Assembly: GCA_956465555.1 (NCBI GenBank)
Contig: OY101119.1
Coordinates: 2,900,629 to 2,964,628, forward strand
Length of the DNA: 64,000 bases
Source of the DNA: Nitzschia sp. pyKryTriq1
Lineage: Eukaryota > Bacillariophyta > Bacillariophyceae > Bacillariales > Bacillariaceae
Reading direction: 5' to 3'
Shown: in pieces, positions 31,732-41,756 of the stretch
How the letters are laid out: each line of letters begins with the position of its first letter
Numbering within the stretch: the first letter of the stretch is position 1
Notes under the pieces: model-generated
The model's input: only the letters and a program-made list of their open reading frames with translations
Databases searched by the model: none
Told to the model about the DNA's origin: nothing
Made by a program: the position numbers and the translations under genes

Positions 31732-32928
31732 TTATCGTTCGCCGGCTACCAAATGGCGACGGCCATAACGATGGCGTAGTAAGAGTCTTGATTCTTCTTC
31801 TTCCGAGTCGGCTTCTTCTTCTTCTTCTTCGCTAGCGTTGGCGCTACCACTCTCCTCTTTCGATTCACTCTCTTTGGAGCCACTCTCCTCAGACGCGGAT
31901 GCACTTTCATTTTCGCTTTCGGTGTCTTCGGATTCAGACGAGCTACCACTCTCCTTAGAACCAGATGCACTCTCGCTTTCGCTTTCGGTGTCTTCGGATT
32001 CAGACGCACTATCACTTTCCTCAGAACCAGATTCGCTTTCGGTGTCTTCGGATTCAGACTCGCTACCACTTTCCTCAGAACCAGATTTGCTTTCGGTGTC
32101 TTCGGATTCAGACTCGCTACCACTTTCCTCAGACCCGGATGAACTTCCGCTTTCGCTTTCGGTGTCTTCGGATTCAGACTCGCTACCACTTTCCTCAGAT
32201 GCAGAAGCAGACTCTGATGCAGACTCTGATGCAGACTCTGACGCAGACTCTGAGGAAGATCCGGACGCACTCCCCGATCCACTCTCTTCCGACCCGGACT
32301 CATCATCATCCTCGGATGCAGAAACATTCTTACTTTTATTCTTGTTGGTCCTTTCATCGTCAGCATTGGCAGTATATCCACTTCCACTTCCACGTCCATT
32401 TCCATTTCCACTCATCATACCTGATGTACGCAGTTGTTCACCCTCGTCGTCTACTTCATCATCGTCATTGTAGAAGCCGCCATCATCGTCAATGTCGGGT
32501 AGAATTTTGTTGCAATCCAAGTCTCCTGGAGTGCAGTCATCCTCTCCGTCAAATCCCGTCAGATCTTTTGTCCCTTCCGGCCCTAGTCCTTCCGTCGACA
32601 AATCCGGTACAGCGGGCAACGAGTATTTGTCGTTGCTCTTGTTCTTGCTCTTGTTTTTGCCGCCTCCTTGATCAATCGAAGCTTCCTTTTGAGTGTATTT
32701 CAACATGCTTTCCCGAACGGCGGTATCTTGATCCTCGTGCAACTGAGAATGATGGCGTTCCGTCCACTGAATCAAAAAGACCATGCACAAAATACCAAAG
32801 CCGACCGACAACCCGGCCCGCTTGTATTTCGCTTTGGGAGTATCCACCGAGGTGTGATAAGGGTTTTTGTTTTTGGAAGAGGCGCCGCCGGGAGCGGCAG
32901 CAGCAGCAGCATGCGCAGGAGCCACCAT
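31732..32928 (-). CDS. Type II membrane protein with Ser/Glu/Asp repeats
   Basis: The 398-residue protein has an Ala-rich N terminus, one membrane segment near residues 39-54 (GLSVGFGILCMVFLIQW) and then a long acidic region. From about residue 200 this becomes almost pure Ser/Glu/Asp/Gly, with the unit ESESEDTESES repeated. At DNA level the common core (GGTGTCTTCGGATTCAGAC on the plus strand) starts at 31921, 31987, 32041, 32095 and 32161, giving periods of 54 or 66 bp. A shorter 12-bp repeat lies near 32206-32252. The C terminus turns basic (LLLRHRYGRRHLVAGER). Many Ser next to acidic residues are candidate casein-kinase-type phosphorylation sites. A link to silica or cell wall is possible but unproven. 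Confidence 0.75.
   Translation of the reverse strand: MVAPAHAAAAAAPGGASSKNKNPYHTSVDTPKAKYKRAGLSVGFGILCMVFLIQWTERHHSQLHEDQDTAVRESMLKYTQKEASIDQGGGKNKSKNKSNDKYSLPAVPDLSTEGLGPEGTKDLTGFDGEDDCTPGDLDCNKILPDIDDDGGFYNDDDEVDDEGEQLRTSGMMSGNGNGRGSGSGYTANADDERTNKNKSKNVSASEDDDESGSEESGSGSASGSSSESASESASESASESASASEESGSESESEDTESESGSSSGSEESGSESESEDTESKSGSEESGSESESEDTESESGSEESDSASESEDTESESESASGSKESGSSSESEDTESENESASASEESGSKESESKEESGSANASEEEEEEADSEEEESRLLLRHRYGRRHLVAGER
31921..32179. repeat. In-frame 54/66-bp repeats in the Ser/Glu protein
   Basis: Five copies of a 19-bp core start at 31921, 31987, 32041, 32095 and 32161. Two intervals are 66 bp and two are 54 bp; the extra 12 bp adds four residues. Both lengths keep the reading frame, consistent with slippage under coding constraint. 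Confidence 0.8.
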
Positions 32929-33707
32929 GATGATCGATTGCTGATTAATCGATTGATTGATTAATTTATTGATGATACTGGTGTTGTCCTGTGGTTATGT
33001 TGTTGCTGCGGGATCTAGCAACGTTGTCAACGGCACAATGTTTGGAAAGTGGGGAGGTACTTGCGATAGTCTAATCCTGAATACTGTAGTGAGGAGCAAT
33101 GAATGTGGGCCTTGGCACGATCAGGAGTACCGGGGTAGACTACCTAGATGATAGTGGGCATGATGCATGGTGATGGGAAGGTGGTGTGTGGAGCGTGTTG
33201 AGTGTTGATGTGGACCCAGCAGATCATCTCGGACGGAGAATTCGGAAACAGCAACCTACCCGTAATTGGTGTACTGTACAGTACAGTACACCACAGTACC
33301 AGTACAGCACAGTACCAGTACGTAAGATTTACAGTACAAGTAGAGAAGGTGGTACCCCGGAACACGTACGATTCAACAAAGCAACAATCGAAAATAGAAG
33401 TACTTGTACAGCTTTCACTAACAGACTACTACTAGTAGAGCGTCTGAATGATCAGCTATCAGCAAACAGGGTCTGTGGGAGCTTCATCTGTCATTTACAA
33501 TACAATAATTACATCCGAAACTCCCCAGGTCTTGCCATAGATTAAGCAACTTTCCGTGGACGGCCAAGCCCTCAATATAAATAACGTTGAAAAAAGGCTC
33601 AAAACTTGGTGCGCCGCTCGCTTACCGGTACTTCGTGTCGAGAAGAAGACAATCACCTCGAGACTTTTGTCGACACTTCTGGTGGTATAGCATCTACGAG
33701 TAGAACG
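32929..33707. other. Divergent spacer upstream of CRAL-TRIO/DUF6824 gene 1
   Basis: Contains promoters for the Ser/Glu protein (-) and CRAL-TRIO/DUF6824 gene 1 (+), a dense GTAC stretch at 33270-33340 and a TATA-like box at 33576. No gene is supported. Confidence 0.55.
33576..33583 (+). promoter_or_regulatory. TATA-like box, CRAL-TRIO/DUF6824 gene 1
   Basis: TATAAATA lies 132 bp upstream of the proposed ATG at 33708, a plausible distance for a core promoter with a 5' UTR of about 100 nt. Sequence match only. Confidence 0.4.
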
Positions 33708-35732
33708 ATGGAAGATTGGCTCTTTAATGACGAAGATGATTCGCCACTGTATGGCGATGATCATGAAACGACTACGACTGCTATATTTACCGAGGACACG
33801 CCATACAATAATTCACATCTCGATCACCATAATTTGATGACGCCAGTGTCCGATTACAGCAACGACTACATTGGAGATCATGTGAATGGGGTTTGTAGCG
33901 AGGATCCTGGTGGTTATTTTGGTGAAGAACAAGAAGATTTTTCGGAGACGAGCGCCTCCTCGTACTATGCTCCCTCCTCGCCTTCGACGAACTGTTCCTC
34001 GCTACAAGAAGATCACGATGACGACATTGATGCAATCTTTCCTGAAGATATTTCTCCAACCTCTGCCGATGCTGCCACTTACAATCCCGTCGCTCCGGCG
34101 GATATGGACGCTTTAGTAGCCAAACAAATGGCGGAATTGTCCATGAAAGATCGAGAAAAGGTGTATTTTGATATCCATGGTGTGGCTGACGAAATCCCCG
34201 AAACGCCGGAATTTATTGATAACAAATTGCAGGAATTCGACTACGAATTCAAACAACTAATTTCGCCATCCTCCTCCTCCAATCCTGATTGGGTCAAGGC
34301 CTATGAGTTGGCGCATAGCTTGTCACCCGACTATGTTTCGAATCGCGCCTTTCGATTGAGTTTCTTGCGAGCCGATCTCTTTGATCCAGCCAAAGCGGCC
34401 CAACGATTCGCCCGGCACTGGCAAGCCAAGTTGGAATTGTTTGGGCCCGAAGCCTTGGTCCAAAGTATTACTCAAGACGAACATTTGACGCCCGATTCGA
34501 TAGAAGCTCTGTACAGTGGATTGGCCCAATACTTGCCCCTGCGTGATCGGGCTGGACGATTGGTCGTTGTCTCCTTTTATCACCCTGACCATATTTCGTT
34601 ACATGCCAAGCTACAACGAACCTTTTATATGAGCATGGTCAGTAGCGAAGATGAAGATACCCAGCGTAAAGGGAGGATTGCAATTGGCTACTTGGCCGGA
34701 CAACATGTGGAAGGACGGCCCAGAAATGATTGGCAAATAGCCAAGTTACTGAACGCCTTGCCTGTCCGCATGGAAGCCATTCATTTGTGTCATGACACCA
34801 AGACTATTTGGAGTCCCATTTTTGCCGTCTTTAAGTATGTGGCCACCTTATTCACCCGTCTTCGCATTCGGGAACATTATGGCAGCCATCAAGAATGTTT
34901 GATGAGTTTGCAGACCTTTGGAATTCCCATAAAAAATTGCTTTCCATTGGAGGAAGATAAAAATGGTGGATACGCAGCGGTGTCCAATGTCGAGCATTCG
35001 ATATTTTGGCAAAAGCAACGTAATTTAGAACGATTACGGAAACGCCAGGCTGACTTTCCGGGAGAATCGGTACAAGCATCGTTGCAACAAACCATGTTGG
35101 AAATGGAAGCGGGATCAGAGTCCATGACTTCATCTTCCGCGGTAGCCTCATCTACCGCTACGAGCTTTGCGACCGCTCCTAGTATAAAGCCAGTCGAACA
35201 ACGTCCAGCGACTGCTCAAAACACTAACGACAAAAACAACAACAACAACAAGAGCCAGTCGTCGTCAAAAAAGCAGAAAGAGAAAAAACCAGAAGCCCCA
35301 CTCGATCCCCTCGCAAGTCCTATCTTCACACCTGCACTCCATGATGTCCTTTTGGGCCGCGGCAAGGGCTTTTATCAGCACACTGGCAATATTCGCTTCC
35401 GCCATTTCATTGAAACTCGTTCGCAAGCTTACGATCAAGCCATGACATTATCCGAAAAGAAAACCATTACACAACAAGTTATTGAATTGGTAGAGCAAGA
35501 GGGGGGCCGCTTTTTGAAAGATGACAAGACATGTGGATGGGTACAAGTGACACATGAGGCCGCCCGTCAAAAAGTCGCTCATGTCTTTCGTTCGTTGCGA
35601 GAAAGTACCCCTGATGCAAACGCTGCTGGGATTGCGAGTGGTAGTCGTAAGACTGTATTGGCGAAAACGAAAGGTAGCGGTACGCTGGGCGAGCAGCAGG
35701 GTCCAGTAACCTCAAAAAGAATGAGGCGATAA
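33708..35732 (+). CDS. CRAL-TRIO/Sec14-like + DUF6824 protein 1
   Basis: The 674-residue single-exon protein starts with an acidic, Ser-rich region of about 140 residues. Next comes a CRAL-TRIO N-like helical part (YFDIHGVADEIPETPEF; FRLSFLRADLFDPAKAAQRF, about 214-238), then the Sec14-like lobe (LPLRDRAGRLVVVSF, about 275; PVRMEAIHLCHD, about 350; GSHQECLMSLQTFGIP, about 390-406). A Ser/Gln/Asn/Lys-rich linker leads to DUF6824 at about 546-640 (HDVLLGRGKGFYQHTGN, GGRFLKDDKTCGWVQV, KVAHVFRSLRE). Sec14-type lobes bind phosphoinositides, sterols or similar lipids. A lipid-gated regulator is the simplest reading of the fusion, but it is inference. ATG 33708 is the first in-frame ATG. Confidence 0.85.
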   Translation: MEDWLFNDEDDSPLYGDDHETTTTAIFTEDTPYNNSHLDHHNLMTPVSDYSNDYIGDHVNGVCSEDPGGYFGEEQEDFSETSASSYYAPSSPSTNCSSLQEDHDDDIDAIFPEDISPTSADAATYNPVAPADMDALVAKQMAELSMKDREKVYFDIHGVADEIPETPEFIDNKLQEFDYEFKQLISPSSSSNPDWVKAYELAHSLSPDYVSNRAFRLSFLRADLFDPAKAAQRFARHWQAKLELFGPEALVQSITQDEHLTPDSIEALYSGLAQYLPLRDRAGRLVVVSFYHPDHISLHAKLQRTFYMSMVSSEDEDTQRKGRIAIGYLAGQHVEGRPRNDWQIAKLLNALPVRMEAIHLCHDTKTIWSPIFAVFKYVATLFTRLRIREHYGSHQECLMSLQTFGIPIKNCFPLEEDKNGGYAAVSNVEHSIFWQKQRNLERLRKRQADFPGESVQASLQQTMLEMEAGSESMTSSSAVASSTATSFATAPSIKPVEQRPATAQNTNDKNNNNNKSQSSSKKQKEKKPEAPLDPLASPIFTPALHDVLLGRGKGFYQHTGNIRFRHFIETRSQAYDQAMTLSEKKTITQQVIELVEQEGGRFLKDDKTCGWVQVTHEAARQKVAHVFRSLRESTPDANAAGIASGSRKTVLAKTKGSGTLGEQQGPVTSKRMRR

Positions 35733-36248
35733 TAGAACAGCCGGTGATATTAGAAGTGAGATACAGTACTGGATTTCGATAGTTCTCCTTCAAGAATGCA
35801 ACTTGTATCGGCAGCAATAGAGGGACGTTCTAGTAGTACCGGTACAGCGCGAGCAGCTACTAGCAGCAGTCTACTGCACTCAAAAAAGGGATGGATCGAT
35901 ATATGTATCTACTAGTAGCTAGGAATATTAAAATCGATCATATCATGCGAGTACTCACTTTCTTTGGTCGATGTACACACGCTACTTGTACTGACCGTAC
36001 AAAGCGCTTTGAGTGATAGAAAAACACACCTGCACTTTTTACATGTTCATTACTATTATTTCATTTCATTTCTTCTCACTTCTATCTTTCTTAACCCCGA
36101 TCATGACTTCATATTTTTTTCCAATTCTCACTTTTTGTTGTTCCCACTCGCGTGCAAGCTTGGCCGACTTTCTTACTGATGACTGTACGACGTACTATAC
36201 GACTGACCACGACTCCCTCCATATAGTCAGTACGAGTACTATTTACTT
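35733..36248. other. Convergent 3' spacer
   Basis: Between CRAL-TRIO/DUF6824 gene 1 and the bZIP gene. It has pyrimidine-rich sequence near 36040-36130 and a TACCGGTA near 35839. No gene is seen. Confidence 0.5.
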
Positions 36249-37040
36249 TTACACAGCCCCTTGTTGCGCGGGGGCGGGTTGTCCCGCCGCAGCAGCCACA
36301 GCCATTTGTTGTTGTTGCTGCTGCTGCCAAAAGGCCATCATTTGCTGCTGTTGTTGTTGGGGATTCACCATGCCTGGAGCGGGATTACTGGCATCACCGG
36401 CAGCGGGAGCTCCTGGCATCATGGCTTGCATGGGAACCACGTTGGGGTACTAAAAAATTGGAAAGAAAGTGGGGGAGATATAAGGAATGAACAAGTGAGC
36501 GGAAGCGAATCGATGAATGAATCCATGGATGTATAAAGTACAGTGATGCAGGAAGGGACGAACGAACGAATACCTTCACCGGTACAGCACACAACTTGCA
36601 CATGTTCAAATCCGGTATTCTCATGCATCGCTCAATCCTATCATCGTGCATTCAGTACCAGCACTTACTTTGGTTCCAATTTCAATAAGTTGACCCCTCA
36701 ATTGTTCATTTCTATCATTCAAATCCTTGTTTTCTCTGGACAGAGTAATGACGGTTCGTTGGAGTTCTTCTATCATGGTCTTTTTGCGTTTGCGCGATTC
36801 GCGAGCCGAAATACGATTTTGTTCCAAGCGCTCTTTTCGTTTGCTGGCTTTGGCATCAGATGGACCCGAGCCGGAATCATTGCCATCGCTATTAGCACCA
36901 CCGCCAGCAGCAGCAGCAGCCTCGGCTTCTTCTTGAGCCACCTTGTCTCCGATAGCAGCCATTGCGGCCGCGACCACCTTGTCGGCAGCGGCCTTGTCGT
37001 CGGCTTCCGTGGTGGAAGGAGTCGCGCCTTTGTCAGCCAT
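36249..37040 (-). CDS. bZIP transcription factor, two exons
   Basis: Exons 37040-36669 and 36449-36249 join in phase 0 (donor GTAAGT, acceptor TTTTTTAG) to give 190 residues. The basic region KRKERLEQNRISARESRKRK has the invariant Asn-x7-Arg, followed by heptad leucines (IEELQRTVITLSRENKDL, NEQLRGQLIEIG), so it is a DNA-binding dimerising factor acting in the nucleus. The N terminus is Ala-rich and acidic. The second exon encodes a Met/Pro/Gln-rich tail with two Gln runs, probably an activation domain. The intron sits directly after the zipper. Specific targets are unknown; bZIPs of this class often read CRE- or ACGT-type sites. Confidence 0.92.
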
Positions 37041-37895
37041 CTTATTGCGTCTGGTCTGGTCTGGTCTGGTCTGGTCTGGTCTGGTCTGGTCTGGTCTAGG
37101 TAGTCTATTCGACTGCTACTATCTAGGAGTAACTCGTAGACGAGGAAGGGGGAGAGAGTTGTATTGAGGATGAGGAAGTGTCAATCTTCGCCTTGCGCCA
37201 TCGTCGATCAGTCTTCCATCGCGAACATCGCATTCAAAAGCAAAAGCCGTGCCGGCGTGGCGGCGCTGGATCCAACGCATGGGGACAGAGGGACAGACGG
37301 AATTACGGAAAATTGGTCCGTGGTGAAGGACAGACATTCCTGATATCTCTCGCCACAATACGTGTACAAGTACCGGTAGTACCAGCAGCAGTACTACTAG
37401 TAGATTGAAGATAGGACTACTACCAGGAGGTAGTACTAGTACTAAGAAGAGAGAGACTTCTTCTACCGGTACTAGCTTATATCTCAATTACTAGAGAAGA
37501 GCAGAAGGGAAAAAGTCTGCCCATGCCAGCATGCCGCCAGCTAGTAGATACTCGTCGTACCTGCTGGGGTACTCCTCCTCCTCCTCCTGTACTACGTACT
37601 ACCTTCTTCGAGTACTAGCAGTAGTACTAGCAGTACTACTACTAGAGTAGACTCTCGTCCTCTCTGTTTTTCAATCGTACTAGTAGCAGCAAAAATTGCA
37701 TCCACGTTTGTGTGAGGAGGAGCAGCAATTAGAATGAATGCTGCTGATATTGATAGTAGATAATTTCAAGCTAGAGTGGCTGGTCGTGGTGGAGTATCAT
37801 AATATTAGCGGAATCTAGTATGGGATGATGCTGACAATCATATGCATCATTGCCGCATTTTCCATTTATGCTTGTCTAGTAGTACTAGCTAGTAG
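37041..37895. other. Spacer between bZIP and kinase genes
   Basis: The bZIP gene's upstream region, with a 5-bp microsatellite (37050-37097), followed by TACCGGTA/ACTAGT-rich sequence (37370-37690) and the 3' side of the kinase gene. No gene is supported. Confidence 0.5.
37050..37097. repeat. (CTGGT)n microsatellite in the bZIP 5' region
   Basis: About ten copies of CTGGT begin roughly 10 bp upstream of the bZIP ATG, so they lie within its 5' UTR or promoter. Copy number is likely to vary between strains. Confidence 0.85.
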
Positions 37896-38699
37896 CTACT
37901 TGGTAACGATGATTTCATCGGCAAATTCTCGGCAGGGGGCTACAATATCCATGTTTGGAACATCGTTGAATTCGGCACGCTTTCTCGCTCCTTCTTCGCC
38001 TTCCCCCCACATTGCAATCTTTTGTGGGCTCCATGTTTTTAATGACCTCGAAACCAATCGTTCTAGTTGCTCTTCACGATCCGGACATTCGACAAACCAA
38101 GTTTCGTCCCACAAATGGAAGAGTTTGCCCCACTCCTTGTCGTTTTTCATCAATACGTACAAACCTTCCACAATCACAACTTTGTGATTTAGCGATAACA
38201 GTGTACCGCCTATGACTGGATCAGAAATGTCGCGAGAATATGTGGGCAACGATGCTTCGCCTTCTCTTTTCGCCTGGTGAATGTCTCTGACCAATGCTGC
38301 GACGTCAAAGGTCCAAGGCGCCCCGCGTCGCTTCATTCCCTCTTCCCCATACTTTTGGACCAAGTCTTTTTGAGGAGTATGCCAACCGTCCATACTAATG
38401 ACGACGGCCGAATCATGTTTCAATTCATTCAACCGATCGGCGACGGCGTGGGCGACAGTCGATTTGCCACTACCGGGACCGCCAGCAACAGCAATCCAGT
38501 ACTGGTCGTGGCCGAAATCATCATCATCGGCATCATGGTCGTGTTGTTGATGTTGTTGCTGGGAATAAGAAGAAGGAGAATCAGAGTCTTCCAGAAGCAG
38601 ACGGGGTTTAAGTTTAGTCAAAAGACGACTATAGGTCGCTTCCATACTGTTGATGGAGTGACCGTTGTTGTTGGTGTTGTTGTGTTGGTTGCTGGTCAT
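37896..38699 (-). CDS. P-loop kinase, uridine kinase/phosphoribulokinase family (YFH7-like)
   Basis: The 267-residue protein has YWIAVAGGPGSGKSTVAHAV (Walker A, GPGSGKST at residues 74-81), VVISMDGWHTPQ (acidic residue after the second strand), VVIVEGLYVLM (Walker B-like strand) and VECPDREEQLERLVSRSLKT, a lid-like region with arginines. This order is that of the PRK/uridine kinase superfamily and looks closest to yeast YFH7 and plant homologues whose substrate is not settled. It probably phosphorylates a small sugar- or nucleoside-like metabolite. The first 65 residues are disordered. ATG 38699 was chosen; an in-frame ATG at 38804 would add 35 residues with a hydrophobic stretch that could be an organelle signal. 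Confidence 0.85.
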   Translation of the reverse strand: MTSNQHNNTNNNGHSINSMEATYSRLLTKLKPRLLLEDSDSPSSYSQQQHQQHDHDADDDDFGHDQYWIAVAGGPGSGKSTVAHAVADRLNELKHDSAVVISMDGWHTPQKDLVQKYGEEGMKRRGAPWTFDVAALVRDIHQAKREGEASLPTYSRDISDPVIGGTLLSLNHKVVIVEGLYVLMKNDKEWGKLFHLWDETWFVECPDREEQLERLVSRSLKTWSPQKIAMWGEGEEGARKRAEFNDVPNMDIVAPCREFADEIIVTK

Positions 38700-40230
38700 G
38701 AGGATTAATAATAAATGGCTGGAAATGTTCAACAGTTGGTAAATGAAATTGTGACTAGTACTACTCGTTGTGATTGATGTGGTCGTTGCCGCCACCCCCC
38801 ACATTGAGATACAGTATTTCTTTTTTAAATATTCAGCAGGAGAGAGCGGTGTCAACAACTACATACTAAAGATCATGGCGAATGATGATGTTGTGATTCA
38901 GTGGCTTGACCACCATAGGTCTTGCGTTGTTGGAAGGAAGCGAAGATCTTTTGCGTTGGTGGACATGCATCATGCATCATGGTGCGGTTGATGCGGTGGA
39001 TGCGGTGGATTGTGGATTATAATATATTGGTATGGGGTCGTGGTTGACGCAGCAGCGCATCTGACGACGCTGCGGCGCGCAGATCGATGATGCCTCTGCA
39101 TACGCCTCTGCGCTGCGCACCGACGCGAGGCTCCGAATCCCTTTTGGAGTTTCTAGTTCTCGAACCCCTTACGCCTGCGCCCTTCTCTACGGTGTGTCAG
39201 TTGTAGTGTGTCGGAACGTGCTAGTATTGATTGGGCGTGACCGTGGCTCCGTGTTACCGGGGCGCGGTTGACCCAAGCGACCTGAGAGATCGCCCGGGTG
39301 GGTGGGTGGCCTTAAAATTTCTATTGGCTTACTCGTAGAGCAAGCTTTTCAACTAATGTAATATCTCGATCTCGATGGTCGAAAGATTTGTGTGCCATCG
39401 TCACTGCTCCTTTTCGTTGATCTTCTGTTTTGGTAATTTCCAACGGATGGCAGAAATGACCATTTTGGGACCAGGTGACTCGTTCGAGTCCTCACCACTT
39501 CCAATCTCTTCAACGACGCGAGGCTCCGAATCCCTTTTGGAGTTTCTAGTTCCTCTCGAACCCCTTACGCCTGCCCTTCTCTATGGTGTGTCAGTTGTAG
39601 TGTGTCGGAACGTGCTAGTATTGATTGGGCGTGACGGTGGCTCCGTGTTACCGGTGCCCTATGCACGAGGTAGTCGATCGGCCCAGGATCTTGATCTTTT
39701 CTACCGAATGGTCCATGATGAAGAGAGCCATGGCTGCCCCGGACCTGACTGATCTTGACCCAAGGTTTTTGGGTCCGAATCCGAATCTTTGTTTGCCACC
39801 TTTGATTCTACACTTTGACCTGAGAATCTGGGCGACCCTGTCGGACGTGATCTGATTTGTGTGCCATCGTCACTGCTCCTTTTCGTTGATCTTCTGTTTT
39901 GGTCATTTCCAACGGATGGCAGAAATGACCATTTTGGGACCAGGTGACTCGTTCGAGTCCTCACCACTTCCAATCTCTTCAATCATCGGTGTGATGATGC
40001 GTCCACCAACTGTAGAAATGACGAGAAAAACAGCAGAAGTCATTTGGGGGAAGTTGCTGTACATAAAATACAGTACGGGTATTATCCCAAAATTTGCGCG
40101 GTTTGCCGCAAGCAAGGGGTTTTGCTGGCGTCTTCGTCGACCGACCGACCGCAGAGTGCGTTTTTACGCAGGAGCAGCAATAGTCGTACCATATACATAT
40201 ACAAGTAACAACAACAACAACAACAACAAC
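38700..40230. other. Spacer carrying a duplicated two-part repeat
   Basis: Between the kinase gene (-) and CRAL-TRIO/DUF6824 gene 2 (+). It holds a GCGGTG-type simple stretch near 38985-39015, the A-B/A'-B' duplication (39121-39982), and an (ACA)n leader at 40208-40230 immediately before the gene 2 ATG. The gene 2 frame stays open upstream into the repeat, but this looks like spacer. Confidence 0.6.
39121..39982. repeat. Tandem duplication A-x-B / A'-x'-B' with unlike middles
   Basis: A (39121-39260) is nearly identical to A' (39514-39654), and B (39385-39513) to B' (39854-39982), with only a few substitutions and small indels. B runs straight into A'. The middles (39261-39384 and 39655-39853) differ in length and sequence. 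No long terminal repeat, primer-binding site or transposase is visible. Confidence 0.85.
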
Positions 40231-41756
40231 ATGAGCCATCCGCCTGTACAAGTAGATCAACAGAGCGTGGAGGCATCGTCGCAGTCCACCACACCCTTGT
40301 CCGCTACAAGTACCGATGATGTCCGGCGGGTGACTCGAATGTTCGCCGAACAAAACCTTCACGACATTCCGGCTTGTAGATTCCAAGAAATGACCTCCAG
40401 TGAACGGGTAGCAGCCTTGCAAGATTTGCATGGGGCATTGGATATTGCGGAGGAGACGCCGGAGTTGATCGAGACCAAGCTGAACGAGCTGGATGCCGCG
40501 TTGGAAGAACTGGAGCCCGAGAAACGAGTGGCCTTGGAAGAGGCGATGCGACGGAACGCCCAATATGTTCAAGGCTTGCGCTTGGCGTTTCTTCGAGCGG
40601 AAGATTTTGATGCGAAGAAAGCAGCGGTCCGCATGACGGGTCATTTTACTACTAGGTTATCCCTGTTTGAGACACCCGAGGTCTTGGGCAGAGATTTACG
40701 TTTTTCGGATTTTAACGACGAACGAGACATGCTTGCTCTCAACACCGGGATAATCCAACTTTTGCCGCATCGGGATCGAGTGGGGCGGCCGGTGATCTTC
40801 ATGAATCCCACAGCGGTAGGGGAAGAACCCTTTCACTTTCCTTCGATGGTAAGATTTTTTCGGAGCGCGATCTGCTACAGTATACTCCGAATACGATGCT
40901 CATATTTTCCTTGATTATTTATTATGTATCCCGGTAGGTGCGAGCTCTCTTTTGGATGACTTGTCTAGCCTCGAAGTTGGGAAAAGATGCCCAGCAAAGG
41001 GGTTTTGTGGGAGTTTGTTACGGCATCGGAGCCAGACAATTCGCTGGCCGTGTTGGACGGGGACCACGATTCGTAGAACTCTTCACCGTGTCGGCAATCA
41101 AAGCAACCTCCATACATGGATGCTTTGACGACCCCCAGATGGTCCAAACATTCAGTGAGATTGCGGCAAATGCTGGGTCACGGCTTGTGGCTCGTTTGCA
41201 ATCTCATCTTGGCAGTCATACGGCATGTCTAGGAAATCTGCGGTCGTTTGGACTTCCGCGGGAAATTCTTCCAATTTCCGCAGAAGGAAAGGTGCATACT
41301 GCCGAAAAACAAAAATTCATCGAGCAGCTACAACGACAGGACTTGGCCATGTCCGATAGTGACGATGGTAATTCGGAGTATGACGAAACGGCAGATGACG
41401 GGGACGCTCCGAGAGAAGAATTGATTGATGCACCAGGCCCAATGGATGTGGTCATGGGCCGCGGTCGTCGTGGCGTGAAATTGCCAGGCAATGTCTTGCT
41501 TCGGCGATTGCAAGAGGAACACTATGACGCCTACAACAGTATGGGTTCCAAAGTTGACAAGACCTGTATTTCCCAGGTAATTCTATCTGGAATGCGGCAG
41601 GCTGGGTGCCGCTTTTTGGTGCCCGTCTACGAAGAAAATGGAAAAATGCATAGGGGTCGACCCGTCCCTAAAGGATGGAGAGAGGTCGACGATGATTCAG
41701 CTCGAGATCGAATTGGGCACGGATTTCGCAATCTGAGACAGGCCAACAAGGGCTAG
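40231..41756 (+). CDS. CRAL-TRIO/Sec14-like + DUF6824 protein 2, two exons
   Basis: Exons 40231-40848 and 40938-41756 (89-nt intron, GTAAGA...CGGTAG, phase 0) give 478 residues. Residues about 38-140 form the CRAL-TRIO N-like helices (ALQDLHGALDIAEETPEL, LRLAFLRAEDFDAKKAAVRM). The Sec14-like lobe follows (LPHRDRVGRPVIFMNP, GVCYGIGARQF, SIHGCFDDPQ, GSHTACLGNLRSFGLP). After a short acidic linker comes DUF6824 at about 373-470 (PMDVVMGRGRRGVKLPGNVL, GCRFLVPV, IGHGFRNLRQANK). The layout and intron position match the gene at 47123. (ACA)n lies directly before the ATG. Probably a cytosolic/nuclear lipid-binding regulator; ligand and target unknown. Confidence 0.88.

Noticed and set aside
31921-32252. 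CRISPR-like appearance of regular repeats in the Ser/Glu gene
   Set aside because: The spacing is 54 or 66 bp in frame, the sequences between are also repetitive and coding, and this is a eukaryotic genome.
31838-32473. 211-codon open frame on the plus strand opposite the Ser/Glu protein
   Set aside because: Ser and Glu/Asp codons read in reverse give Ser, Leu and Asp codons, so the antisense frame stays open by composition. The minus frame has a membrane anchor and better protein features.
38700-38858. N-terminal extension of the P-loop kinase
   Set aside because: The frame begins at a TTG, and the 53 codons before ATG 38699 look AT-rich and spacer-like; an ATG at 38804 remains an open alternative.
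39465-39495. tRNA-like GGTGACTCGTTCGAGTCCTCACC motif in B (and again in B')
   Set aside because: The GACTC/GAGTC stem encloses only four bases, not a seven-base T loop, and no D arm, anticodon arm or acceptor stem can be built around it. It repeats only because B is duplicated.
39859-40230. Upstream extension of the CRAL-TRIO/DUF6824 gene 2 reading frame
   Set aside because: It runs through the B' repeat and an (ACA)n leader, and the conserved protein starts after the ATG at 40231.
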